64,000 bases of DNA, taken from contig JAURVB010003185.1 in the NCBI GenBank assembly GCA_033002965.1, positions 1-64,000 of the forward strand, given 5' to 3'. Below the pieces are notes generated by a model. That model did not search any database. It saw only the letters and a program-made list of their open reading frames with translations, and was not told the DNA's origin. How positions within the stretch are numbered: the first letter of the stretch is position 1; every line of letters starts with the position of its first letter. The DNA is from Piper betle. Its lineage: Eukaryota > Streptophyta > Magnoliopsida > Piperales > Piperaceae. Position numbers and translations under genes: made by a program. Positions 45,203 through 55,604 of this stretch are shown here, in pieces.

Positions 45203-46982
45203 CTGGGTAGGGATTTATATAATAGGCCCGAAGGCAACTTGTGGTGGATCTTATTTTTGAAATCATCCTCGAAGGATCTCATCCTCGAGGGGTTATTAAT
45301 CCAGAAATCTGTTCGGTTAAATGGCCCGAGTTAAGTGGGATCCGATAAAACGCCACTTAACCCGTCCTGCAGGCAATAAATCAAACATACAATAGAAGAG
45401 AGTAAAAACAGAGACGAGTCCTAAACGGACCTGGTAGAAGCTCCAAGCGTGTCATCGCGCCTAGGCGGCGAGCTCCTACTCCGTACCTACACATCAAAAC
45501 TAAATACTAACGCCCGCTAACTAAATGATGCATCAAACTCAACACAATCAAACACAAAATCATCAACCGTCAAATAACCATAAATATGAAAATAATTCTA
45601 ACTCATCCTATTCATGCCAATTTTATTGTATTTTTCCTAAGTTACATCGTACACGATTATCATGCTCAAATTTACTTACTTCATTAGATCACTTAACCTT
45701 CATTCTCATATTAATCACATCATGTACATCTTTACTTCATTCATAGTCTGGCATTCATTATGACAACTACTCAATTCTAGTATGTTATGCTAACAATCAT
45801 CATCAATTTTAACTAATTAAATCGGAGGTAATTATACCTCACGTAGTCAGCGATCTGCGACGGTTAGGGTTTCGTCGCGCATCTCGGAGCTCGAATTTGA
45901 CGCTCGGCGGCGTCTGAAGTCAATCAGGTTCGACTGGATGAACTCCGTGGAAGATCTGCCAAATTCCTGCATATCTGGTGTTCTGGTGGGTTTCGGTGGT
46001 TTTCTGGCATGTTCCGGCGATTTTCCGGCAACAACCGTCGACAGCGTCTACTGGCCGAAAAGTAAGGGTATTGGGTACCCTTGGAACCAGCTCAGCGAGC
46101 CCGACGCGTCTACGGCGTCGACATGGTCAGCGGAGTTGGCGGCTTGCCAAAAAATGGTCAAAACAGTGGTGGCGGCGATGGGTGACTCGATCCGGCCGGC
46201 CTGGGCGGCGACGGCCTCCGCTCCGGTCAGGAAGGGTCACTGGGTGGTCGAGCGTGTTGAGGCGACCACCCAATCGTGGCGGCGATGGTCGCCGGTAGTG
46301 AAATCAACAACGCGATCGAAACACAGTCGTTGCGCTAGGCGCGGCTTCCTCGAGTTGCGGCAGCCAAATGGTGGCCGGCCTGGTCGGGGCGGCACGGCGA
46401 TGCCGTGGCAGGGCTAGCTAGCGATGATCGGCGGCAGGCCGGTGTCCACGGCAACGGTGGCAACACTGCACGGGGGCAGCGTCGGGGCAAGGGTTTGGAC
46501 GAGGAAGAAGAACGGGTCGGGGGTGAGAAAAAACAATTGGGTGGCAATATCGTAAATAATACTTGACTCGATTCCGTCTCGAGCCAAGAATAATAACTAA
46601 GTCATATTAAATCCTAAAAAAAATTCATAAAAATCGGGAAAAATCCAAAACATCATAATGATATGCTCTAGACTATCAACCCACCCAAACTGCCCTTAAC
46701 GCGTCCTAATGCGGTAAACGACCTAAAACTAATTCTATGATCCACTATATATAAAAATAAAAAAAAATAACTAGCATACTCTCATATATTTTGATGACTC
46801 ATTCTGTTCTACTGTGTTCATGACATTATCATCATATACTTGGGTACGCATGACCCTCATAGCTCATACACACGACTGGCGTCGGCTCAATACACGTGTT
46901 CTGAATCTGAATCGACTCAAAAATAACGGTCGAACCGACCGGTTCTGGATATAAAACCCTAACTCGAGTCGTGGGTTTTACA
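43978..46982 (+). mobile_element. Complete solo-LTR-like element (copy 3), 3005 bp
   Basis: The element begins TGTAACACCCCAAATCC and ends GTGGGTTTTACA, with caaca at 43973-43977 and 46983-46987 as a perfect 5-bp target duplication. It is similar along its whole length to 6197-9362, including the hairpin ggttcacgctcgtgaacc just inside the left end, the (TA)n run at 45160-45199 and a GC-rich segment (about 45860-46550). No retroelement protein is encoded. The bases after the right end, caacatggta, also resemble a methionine-tRNA primer site start, so a deleted full-length element is an alternative reading. Confidence 0.8.
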
Positions 46983-46987
46983 CAACA

Positions 46988-47234
46988 TGGTACGCATATA
47001 TAAAAATAATAAAAAAATTACTGGCATACTCTCATATATCTGATAACTCATTCTGTTCTACTGTGTTCATGACGTTATCATCATATACTTGGGTACGCAT
47101 GACCCTCATAGCTCATACACGCGACTGGCATTGGCTCGGTACACGTGTCCTGAAACTGACTCAACTCGAAAAAAATAACGGTCGACCCGACCGGTTCTGA
47201 ATATAAAACCCTAACTCGAATCGTGGGTTTTACA
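46988..47234 (+). mobile_element. Detached 3' end of a long LTR-like repeat
   Basis: About 247 bp that repeat the last part of the LTR, from the TATA-like atatataaaaata to gggttttaca. In diagnostic positions ('atatctgataactc', 'cgcgactggca', 'ctgaaactgactcaactcg', 'gacccgaccgg') it agrees with the 6197-9362 copy rather than with the adjacent copy at 43978. It is therefore not a simple local duplication of its neighbour. Confidence 0.7.
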
Positions 47235-47824
47235 AGCAAACCCCTAGGCAGTTCCGGTAATTAGGATTTCTCGACACTGATCGATCACACACAATCAACA
47301 CACCATGTTTACGGGGTTAATCCCCAATCTTATTTACTAATTATATAAATAAGGATTACACATGCACTCTCACCTTGGCAAGCACTTGCAGTAACGACCC
47401 GACCTAAAATATAAATTAATGGATCAAATCATTTTTTTTAAAGTGATTAATCAAGCTATAAGTATATTTTCACTTATATGTTAGATATTATCTTAAAATG
47501 TGTTAGATATGAGACTATTTTTTACAAGGTATTTATTACAGCCCACCAACCTTTCAAAAATTTCGTTCTCAAAATTTCTTTCTTAGGTTTCTCGGTTTCT
47601 TATATTTTATCCTTCTTTCTTCAAGAAATCCTATCCACAAAATTCTTTTTCTTGGATTTATTTTTTCTTGGTCTACTCACTATTTAATATGATCCTAAGT
47701 CAGCTCTGATAATATATGTAATAGCCCAGCCTAAATACAAATTGATGAATTTAGTCTTTTTTAAAAAATTATTAATCAAGTTAAACATTTATAGATATAT
47801 CTCTTCATATATATATATATATAT
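47235..47824. other. AT-rich repeat-derived DNA with a direct duplication
   Basis: The phrase starting 'gtaacgacccgacctaaaata' at 47392 recurs in diverged form as 'gtaatagcccagcctaaatac' at 47720 and is followed by parallel sequence. In the second copy the parallel text is interrupted at the TA run by the GC-rich element and resumes at about 48908 ('gaatcttattttaaaatatg'). No gene is seen. Confidence 0.55.
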
Positions 47825-48886
47825 GGAATAAGTATTCCTGTTCTCCAGCACAGCCATCTTGGCTGTGCTGGAGAACGATCTTGGCCGTTGGATTAGCATC
47901 CAACGGCCAAGATCAAAAAAACAAAAAAAAGAAGGGCGGCGGCGCCGCCCTCCGCCGCAGCAGCGACGGCGGAGGGGGCGCCCCTGATGCCCGGCCACGG
48001 CGACGGCCGGGAGGGGGGGGGGGGCGGCGGCGACAGGGGACGGGGGGTTCGGCGCGGCGGGGTGGCGGGCGGGGGCCGAGGGGGGCGCGGCGAGGTGGCG
48101 GGCGGGGGCCAAGGGGGGCGCGGCTGGGTGGCAGCGGGGGCCGAGGAGGGGCGGGGACGGGGTGGCGGGCGGGGGACGGGGGGGGGCATCGCGCGGCGGG
48201 GTGGCGGGCGGGGTACAGGGTGGCCGGCGGGGGCATCCAACGGCCAAGATCAAAAAACAAAAAAAGAAGGGCGGCGGCGCCGCCCTCTCGGCCGCGGCAG
48301 CGACGGCGGAGGGGCGCGCCCGATGCCCGGCCACGGCGGCGGCCGGGAGGGGGGGCGGCGGCGACGGGGGACGGGGGGTTCGGCGCGGCGGGGTGGCGGG
48401 CGGGGGCCGAGGGGGCGCGGCGAGGTGGCGGGCGAGGGGCCAAGGGGGGCGCGGCGTCGGGTGGCGGCGGGGGCCGAGGGGGGCGCGGGGGATGGGGTGA
48501 GCGGGCGGCGGGACGGGGGGCGGCGATCGCGCGGCGGGGTGGCGGGTGGGGTACGGGGTGGCCGGCGGGGGACGGGGGTGCGTCGCGCGGCGGGGTGGCG
48601 GGCGAGGGATCGGGTGCGTGGTGTCGCACGGCGGCGGGGCGGTGGGCCGGCAGGGGAAGAGGCGGCGGCGAGATCCGCCGCCCGTCCCCCGCGGTTACGT
48701 CGGCTCGGCGGTGGCGGCGTCGGCCGAGGTGGCGTCGCGTCGGCCAGGGTGGCGGCGACGCGACGGCCGGCGGCAGCAGACTGTTTGTTTTTTTTAATGG
48801 AGAAGGGGGGAAGTGGGGGTTTGCTTCAGCCGTTGGATTTGATCCAACGGCTGAAACACTGCAGCACAGCCATCAGCTCCCCCGTA
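47825..48886. mobile_element. Hairpin-bounded, very GC-rich insertion
   Basis: About 1.06 kb inserted in a TA run. At the left are three consecutive hairpins: GGAATA-ag-TATTCC (47825-47838), a perfect 17-bp stem with a 3-nt loop (47840-47876, arm GTTCTCCAGCACAGCCA) and a perfect 17-bp stem with a 4-nt loop (47877-47914, arm GATCTTGGCCGTTGGAT). At the right is a perfect 14-bp stem with a 3-nt loop (48825-48855, arm TTCAGCCGTTGGAT), followed by 'gcagcacagccatc', which repeats the left motif. The interior is G-rich on the plus strand and contains a direct repeat of about 337 bp starting at 47897 and 48234. Both strands are open by composition, but the translations are Gly/Arg or Pro/Ala low complexity. 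The family is unknown. Confidence 0.65.
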
Positions 48887-48907
48887 TGTATATATATATA
48901 TATATAT

Positions 48908-49536
48908 TGAATCTTATTTTAAAATATGTTAGATGTAAAACTAGGCATGTAATCCAACACGATCAAGCCACACCCTTTACAAAGTGACTCGTGGACTCCA
49001 TAAACGATCAACCCCACTCAAAACAAGTCATCACACACTCACTACGTCCGTACACCCCTGTGCACAGCAATTCACATCGTACATGCAAGTCACATCAAAT
49101 GTCAGAGTTTTTCTTGAAGATAAATAGATCAAGAGAGGAAAACGAGACTAGGAGCCGTTTTGGCACTCCACTGGCAATGCCTTCGCGTCCACCACACGAA
49201 GCTTTGGCCTCCTTGATGCAAGGTTGCCTCCCCCACAACAAGAAACCCTCATGGTCTTCTTCCCTTGTGCGTTCTCTTTGAGAATGGTCGATCCCTTCTC
49301 CTCCTTGACAATTTGATCCCCATAGGTTCCCGGCCAATGGGATGCGAGCCAGTCTCGGTCCAACCCTAGCCAAGCCCCTAAGAGCTGTTGGTGATGCCCC
49401 CTGGTAGAGCTTGCACTCCTGGGTGAGGACTGGTCACGCCCCCACTTGCGGTTGCACCCAGTCCTGGTCGAGACGAGCAGTCCCAGTCAGTCCTGGGACT
49501 CTCGGGAGAGACTCCCGAGCACTGCCAGGACTGCTA
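48908..49536. other. Repeat-derived DNA, no gene recognised
   Basis: Moderately GC-rich sequence with frames on both strands at 49095-49373 but no domain I recognise. It resumes the interrupted AT-rich repeat on its left and runs into a minisatellite on its right. Confidence 0.35.
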
Positions 49537-49645
49537 GGTCGCACCCTAGCAGTGTGCTCGGTCGCACCCTAGCAGTGTGCTCGGTCACGCCCGAGCATCT
49601 GTGCTCGGTAGTCCCGAGCATCTGTGCTCGGTAGTCCCGAGCACT
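49537..49645. repeat. 23-24 bp minisatellite
   Basis: About four and a half units: ggtcgcaccctagcagtgtgctc occurs twice, then the variants ggtcacgcccgagcatctgtg and ggtagtcccgagcatctgtg, each closing in 'ctc'. The unit itself contains a small dyad (ctcgg...ccgag). Confidence 0.85.
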
Positions 49646-49685
49646 CGGGACCCTCCTGGTCCATGGTGATCGGGTAGGGCCTCCT

Positions 49686-50098
49686 CAGTTCACGAAATTA
49701 CTTGATGACTTCAAGGTTGAGATACCACCATTTCTCAACTTCGCCCACATAGTTGAAATGGTAAATATTCACCTTGATGACTTCAAGGTTGTGGGTTCAA
49801 CCCACATTGGCTTCATTTTTTTTAAGTGAGTTACTTTTGACTTTTAATCGAGCTGGTTTCGAGCTAAAGAACGAGCTGTCAAACAAGCTCACAAAAATTA
49901 AGCAGTTTAAGTATATTCGAGCTCGAGTCGAGTTTAAGTATATTCGAGCTCGAGTCGAGTCGAACATATAAAAGATATTCAAGTCGAACTTAAGCATGTA
50001 TATCTAAAACTCATTCGATCTCGAGTCGAGTTTCAAACTATTCGAGCCGAGTTCAAAAACATGTTGAACTCGGCTCGCTCGCTCAATTAGCACCCCTA
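49686..50098 (+). mobile_element. Insertion flanked by 13-bp direct repeats, with a SINE-like head
   Basis: The sequence ggtagggcctcct occurs at 49673-49685 and 50099-50111, flanking 413 bp. The left part carries a Pol III-like pair: an A-box-like tagttgaaatgg (49751) and a B-box-like gggttcaaccc (about 49793). A T tract follows near 49815. The right part contains a 29-bp direct duplication (about 49908-49961) and 'gagctcgagtcgag' motifs, ending agcacccccta-like. Long, variable-length flanking repeats and internal promoter boxes fit a SINE-type retroposon, though the right end also resembles hAT termini. The insert may be composite. Confidence 0.45.
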
Positions 50099-50755
50099 GG
50101 TAGGGCCTCCTGCCCATGACCGAACATGGTCGAGCCGAATGGGAACTTGGTGTTTCTCCTCCCTATGATGTTCGGTAGTGGCTGGACGGCACCCGATGGG
50201 TGCTGGTTGCACCCGAGGCAGCCCATGGCCACTCAGTAGTGCCCTCAATGTCACCCGATAGGGCTGGGACTCCTCCACAGTCCACGACCGAGCCTTCTAG
50301 GTGCTGGCATCCGGCAACACCCATAGCCACCCGATAGGCAGCAAAGGGGCTCCCGAGCAGCACCTAACCTCCATAGTTCTCGATCAACCCTAGGACCACC
50401 CAATGCACAAACTCCTTGTGCTCTCAGTTATCATCTGCATCTATAACACACATTAGTGGGTGTACATAGTTTCTTCACACCTAGGACCTACAAGCATCCC
50501 AGTGCAGGACTTACCTAGGGACAATGCACCAAAACCTCAGGTAACCGATCATCCCTGTGATCAAGGCTGTGTCACCTTGCATGATACTATGGTGTATACT
50601 AGAAATCACTATCAAAATCTAAACCTTGATTTTCATTCAATCTCCAACATAAATTAGCAACCGTTGACTTCTACAATGAGTGAAAATATGAAAGGGGGGC
50701 AGTGATAACAGTTTCTCGCCAATCTAATCCCCATCATGCTATGATATAGACCAAC

Positions 50756-53001
50756 TCAGCGCTTTCCTCCACCACCAATCTTGGGACCCCTTTCGTTCTG
50801 CACCTTTAGGGATGCTACCCTCTGTCTGAGTCTTTTGTGCCTTGGCCATCACCTCGGCTTTCTTGGTCTTCTTTAATTCTTTCTTTTATTTCCTTGCACT
50901 ATATAGTTAGCATGCATGTTCTGTTTCGAGAACCACAATAACCTTTCTTTTTAAAAATAAGAACCTTCAAAACAACAGAAATTAAAAAATATGCACAAGA
51001 TATACGAAGGAAATATGAACAGAAAGAGCTTTTACAGAGAGGAAAGGTTGTTTAATTGGTTATGCTCACAACTTGTGTGAAAGACGGCCACATGACATTG
51101 GAATAGAACTGTTGATTACAAAATAATTAAGAGCTTTGTGAGCTTCACAACCGCCTCAAAATCCCTTACCAACCTGACCAGATCACCTGTGTGGAACGAA
51201 AGGCCAGGAACAACGCCAAAACATATCCTACATGCCTATATGGACAGTAGGAAATTTTATGGCATGTCTCGAATTAGATATTAACAGATCATCTTCCTGA
51301 GAGAAGCTTAATGAAAATAAAAAATAAAAAGTGACAGATATATTGTAACCTTCTTATGTTGCCTCTTGTACATAGCAGTACAGGTAAGTTTTGATGGCTT
51401 CAGCCCTTTTGTGAAAGTACCTTTTACATTTTGAGTTTGCAAACAAGAAAACCTACAAAACAAAAGAAGTTATATAGTCAACAGTCATCACAAAAAGAAA
51501 AAACAATAAGAATAATAAAATTTCACCTCATTCATTATCAGAATACCTGAGAATCAAACTTGGATATATCTTAGCGCCACTGAAGCAGCAGAGATCAGCC
51601 CTGAAAGTCGCCAATAATTGGCATCAACCATTGGCATCAGTCACATGAGTTTAAAAAAACTACAGCTAAAAACAAAACCAAGTCTTCCACATAATAAGAT
51701 AAAAATGGATGGAAACTTTCCTCCCAATTTAGAGAAAAGAAAACCAACCTACTCAATCAACTTTGATTAAGAAATCTCTTACAATCAAGTATCGAAATTA
51801 AATTTGAGAAAACTCGCCTAACCTAAATCAGATCAATAACAAGATCTGAAAGATACAATTCTTGAGAAATTGAGAAAACTAACATACACCTCAAATGAAA
51901 AATGGATCAATCACACACCCTGGATTACGACCCTACTTCAACTTGAGATGATAAAAAACTTCTCCAAACTTTCCCCTTGAGAGTGAAACAACTCCAAACT
52001 CCACCCAAGACATGTAGAAAATTCTACCAAAGTGTGAAAAACTTCACCCCAATAAAAGTAGAAACTCTACCCAAATGTGAAAAACTCCATCCAAAAGAGT
52101 AACACTACTCCCAATTACAATCCACAGACAAAGGTAGAGAAAGAAAAAAAATTAACCACTGTTGATCTTGTAATCTCTGTCCAGATCTGTAATCCCTCAA
52201 GTCTCCCCTAAAGGAGAACACTCCATTGAACTTCCCCAAAGGGAAAGCACACCGAACACATACCTCTAATCACATATTTATAGACTAGAGATATAAATAC
52301 CACTTGGAAATGAAGAGCCAACTTCAAGCACTATTTCTTGAGCATTGGAATCCTCACTAATGAGTCTCTTCACGTATTCCACAAATTCTCATCGAATTCG
52401 TCGTACCTCTTGGTTTATCTCAACAATAGGCAACCTTAAACTCTTCCAAAAAATAGCATTACACTATTTACAAATTACAAGGACCTAACTACATACAAAA
52501 CCAAATACCGAATCTTCGACCTAAAAATGGCCACCATAACCCCAATCACATAGGTATGCTCATGATTCAACCAGTAAATGATGACCCATTATTTACAAGG
52601 AGCTGCTAGCATTTCAAAGCTTAAAAACCAAAAGAAGATGTTAATTTTTTCATCCAAATAAAAACTTGTCACAGTGACACCCATTCACAGAGGTAGCCTC
52701 ATGGCTCTCCAGCTAATTTACACTACATTATTAACATATACTTGCTAGCTTCGGATCTTTTTTTCAACTACGCAAGAAATAGTACCAATTCCCAATAAAC
52801 CATTGACTCTCATGTCATCTCTTTCATTTCCACGAATCAAGCACACGGTAACGAAATCAAATGCGGCGAAGATGGTTTTGGCATAACAAGATTCGAAATT
52901 TGCACCAAACAACGCAGGTCGATGCATCGACAATCAGAAATGGAAGTAATTGGAAGCCCAGTTGTGAAGACTTTGAGAGGAAGAACTCACTTGAGAACCA
53001 T
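50756..53001 (-). pseudogene. 60S ribosomal protein eL24 pseudogene (unprocessed)
   Basis: Four pieces on the minus strand match eL24. 52991-53001 encodes MVL plus AA of the next codon, with a GTGAGT donor, as in the plant gene. 51547-51600 gives DLCCFSGAKIYP and then loses about 22 nt (the GRGIRFIR part) before DSQ. 51350-51452 gives FLFANSKCKRYFH, one extra G, then LKPSKLTCTAMYKRQHKK. About 50756-50900 gives KEIKERIK, lacks about six codons, continues KKAEVMAKAQKTQ, and ends with KIGGGGKR and a stop in a shifted frame. The exon for the central RRRATKKPYSRSIVGATLE region is absent from 50906-51349. Intron positions are kept, so this is a duplicated gene copy, not a retrocopy. The larger deletions rule out simple base-call error. 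Confidence 0.82.
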
Positions 53002-54251
53002 GGCCGCTTGTTTGTTCATAGTCTTTGGCAAGAACCTAAAATCCTGATTTTTATCTTTTTTAAAAAAAATTCAAAGCCTAATTTTTTCCTTTTAATCTGA
53101 AAAATAGCCCTGTAATAAATTATAATGTTGCCAAAAATAAGAATCACGCAAAAAAGTATTACTCTTACACCAACACATTAATTATTATTCATGTTGATTA
53201 TCAGCTTAAGTTGAATAGCATGCAAATTGTGATATTTTTGAATTTAATTTCATATCTAATATTTAATAGGTTTAATATATTAATAAAACTAGTATTTACA
53301 ATCCTTATTTTGGTTAACTACTCTTAAATAAATGAATAGGTTTATTATTTTGAACTATTTAGATTGGCTTTTTACGTGTGGTATTAGCTTGTAATCGTAT
53401 TAAATAGTGGGTTAGACTAGCTCTAGGATAGGCCATTACCCACGGTTCAAGGCAGGAATTTTAATAACGAGCTTTTTAAGGTATGTGAATTATGATATTT
53501 ATGATATTAATCTCACACTCAATACTTACTAAGGTAAGAGTCACGTACAATATCTAATGGGGTAAAGATTCACATTCAATTTGTTTATTGGGATAAAATG
53601 AAATATATTAATAAGATTGGTATTTATCATCTTCAATTTAATTAATTATTTTTAAAAAGATAAATAGGTCTATCAGTTTGCATTAATTGAACGGTTCGGT
53701 CGCCGGTAACATTTCCGAGTCGGTTCACAGGTGAGCCGAAATGGGGTGTTACAAGTTTGCATTAATTGAATAATGTTGAAGGTCAGACTCTTAAAAAATT
53801 AAATCTATTTAGATAAATGAGTATACGTATCTAATCATTCTTATGATCTAAAAACTTAAATTAACAAATGTCATCTTTAATTAACACTAAATTTAACCAT
53901 TATTATAATCATAAATTGACACTAGTTTTTGTTATTGTTTATTTGGTTTGGAAAATATTTATTATTTATTGTTGAGAACTAATCTCGGTAGGAAGAATAT
54001 TGAAAACCTGCGCCCATGTTTAATTCCTTATACTTTTTGAGGTTTTATAAGAGTTGGTGAACAATAAGATAATTTTCATGCGGTTTTGCACATTTGTTGA
54101 CTTTGTTATATTAGAGACTTTTTTTGTTCTTATAACAACCTGATCTCCCCCTCTCCAACTTACCAACGAACTTTACAAGTGATTATAGTTGAAATGGCTC
54201 ATTGAATAAATGGCTTTTTGATCGAATTGACGTTATTATGGACCTTCCCAT
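53002..54251. other. AT-rich intergenic DNA
   Basis: No gene is seen. At about 53690-53770 a short LTR-end fragment lies between direct repeats (listed separately). The first hundred bases would be the promoter side of the eL24 copy; no clear telo-box or TATA motif was chosen. Confidence 0.4.
53692..53754 (-). mobile_element. Short LTR terminal fragment between 17-bp direct repeats
   Basis: The sequence agtttgcattaattgaa occurs immediately left of 53692 and again at about 53754-53770. Read on the minus strand, the intervening piece begins TGTAACACCCCATTTCGG and continues with 'ctcacctgtgaaccgactcgg', the start pattern of the long LTR-like repeats (TGTAACACCCCAAATCCGG and a gttcac...gtgaac dyad). 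It is a tiny fragment, not an element. Confidence 0.6.
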
Positions 54252-54772
54252 TAGGGGCGTAAACAAGCCGAGCCGAGTTGAGAAGAGATGTTTTTGAATT
54301 TGTCGTGATTTTTGACAAATATATTTGAGCTTGTTTGAGTGTTTGATGAGCTTTAATGTATTATAGGTCGAGCTGAGTTTATCCAAAATTTATGGTGTTT
54401 GGGTTTGGCTCGTGTTTGGCTTGCTATATTTTTGAGCCAAGCTTGAGCTCAGTGAATATTTGTATTTGGCTCGTACTCAACTTACATAGAATCAAAATTT
54501 TATTTTCAACACTACATAAATTTAATGTGACCTTAATAATATCGACGAGCCGAGTCGAACCTAGTATTTTTTTCAAGTTTGAACACATCAAGTTCGAGTT
54601 TCGAGCCAAATTGAGCCGAACACTCTTTTGCTCAGACTCTGTTCATTGTTCAACGAACTATCCATTTTGAGCTAAATATTTTTTCGAACACAAAATTAAC
54701 GAGCACAAATTCAAACCAAATTGAGCAGAGTATAAAATGCTTGCAAGTAAGTTTGACTTGTTTACATCCCTA
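54252..54772. mobile_element. hAT-type MITE, 521 bp, 8-bp TSD
   Basis: The left end is TAGGGGCGTAAACAAGCC. The right end on the minus strand is TAGGGATGTAAACAAGTC. The flanks cttcccat (54244-54251) and cttcctat (54773-54780) form an 8-bp duplication with one mismatch. The interior holds many 'gagccgag'/'gagttcg' motifs and has no transposase frame. Confidence 0.82.
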
Positions 54773-54780
54773 CTTCCTAT

Positions 54781-55604
54781 CACAATGTCTAAAATTAATT
54801 CATTTCCACCAATAGAGTTTGACCCATCTATGAAATTTTACTTGCACCTAATATCCAAAGATAGGTGGAGACATAAACTTAGTTAAACTAGGATATATAT
54901 TATTATAAAAAATAACATTTTGAAATTTTGAATATTTAGGTTTTTTTTTTGCCGTGAACCCTCTTCGTTCTCGTCCGAAAACAACTATGAAATAAACTCT
55001 CATTAAATTCATGGTTATTTATTCGATAGCTTCATCAAAATATTAACAATGCCGATCTCAACAAGCCACCGATTACTCCTACTGTTTTTCTACTACGACC
55101 ACACTTCTTTGCATCTTGATATATGCCCTAATCCTATACACTCCACGTTAAGATCATAAAAACAATCGGTTTTCCATAGACCACATTGACCCAACAAAGA
55201 TTATTTATTAATATCAACGTTGCTTGTAAATTAAAAAAGTTTTACTAGGCCTTGCGCTGGACCATTTCGGCGACAAGGGATGGGAATATTATATGAAAAC
55301 TTTGCTTTTTAACAGAGCAATGTCACATGAAAACTTTGCCGCAAGCTTCGAGGTCGGATCGATGGCCGATTGGATTCAACCCAACTGCTCTATTTTTTGA
55401 TACATCTAAAGTTGAAGATGACATTACCATTACCATTACCATAGACATGGCATAAAACATACATAGCTGATTAGCTAAAAAACTAAAGGCTGGGATGGAC
55501 CACAAACACCAGCCGCAATTCTCTCTAATAAGTTTCATATTTTACAACTACTGCAAGAAAAGAGTAGATCAGAGACAGTTAGTTTCCAGTCAAACATACA
55601 CAGA
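54781..55604. other. AT-rich DNA and probable 3' UTR of the IQD gene
   Basis: No coding exon is recognised. The part next to 55605 should carry the 3' UTR of the minus-strand IQD gene. Confidence 0.4.

Noticed and set aside
47881..48987. 368-codon open frame on the plus strand
   Set aside because: It is Gly/Arg low complexity, both strands are open because the DNA is GC-rich, it repeats with the 337-bp DNA duplication, and it runs on into AT-rich flank.
49537..49645. CRISPR-like array
   Set aside because: The units are contiguous without unique spacers and the genome is a plant's; this is a minisatellite.
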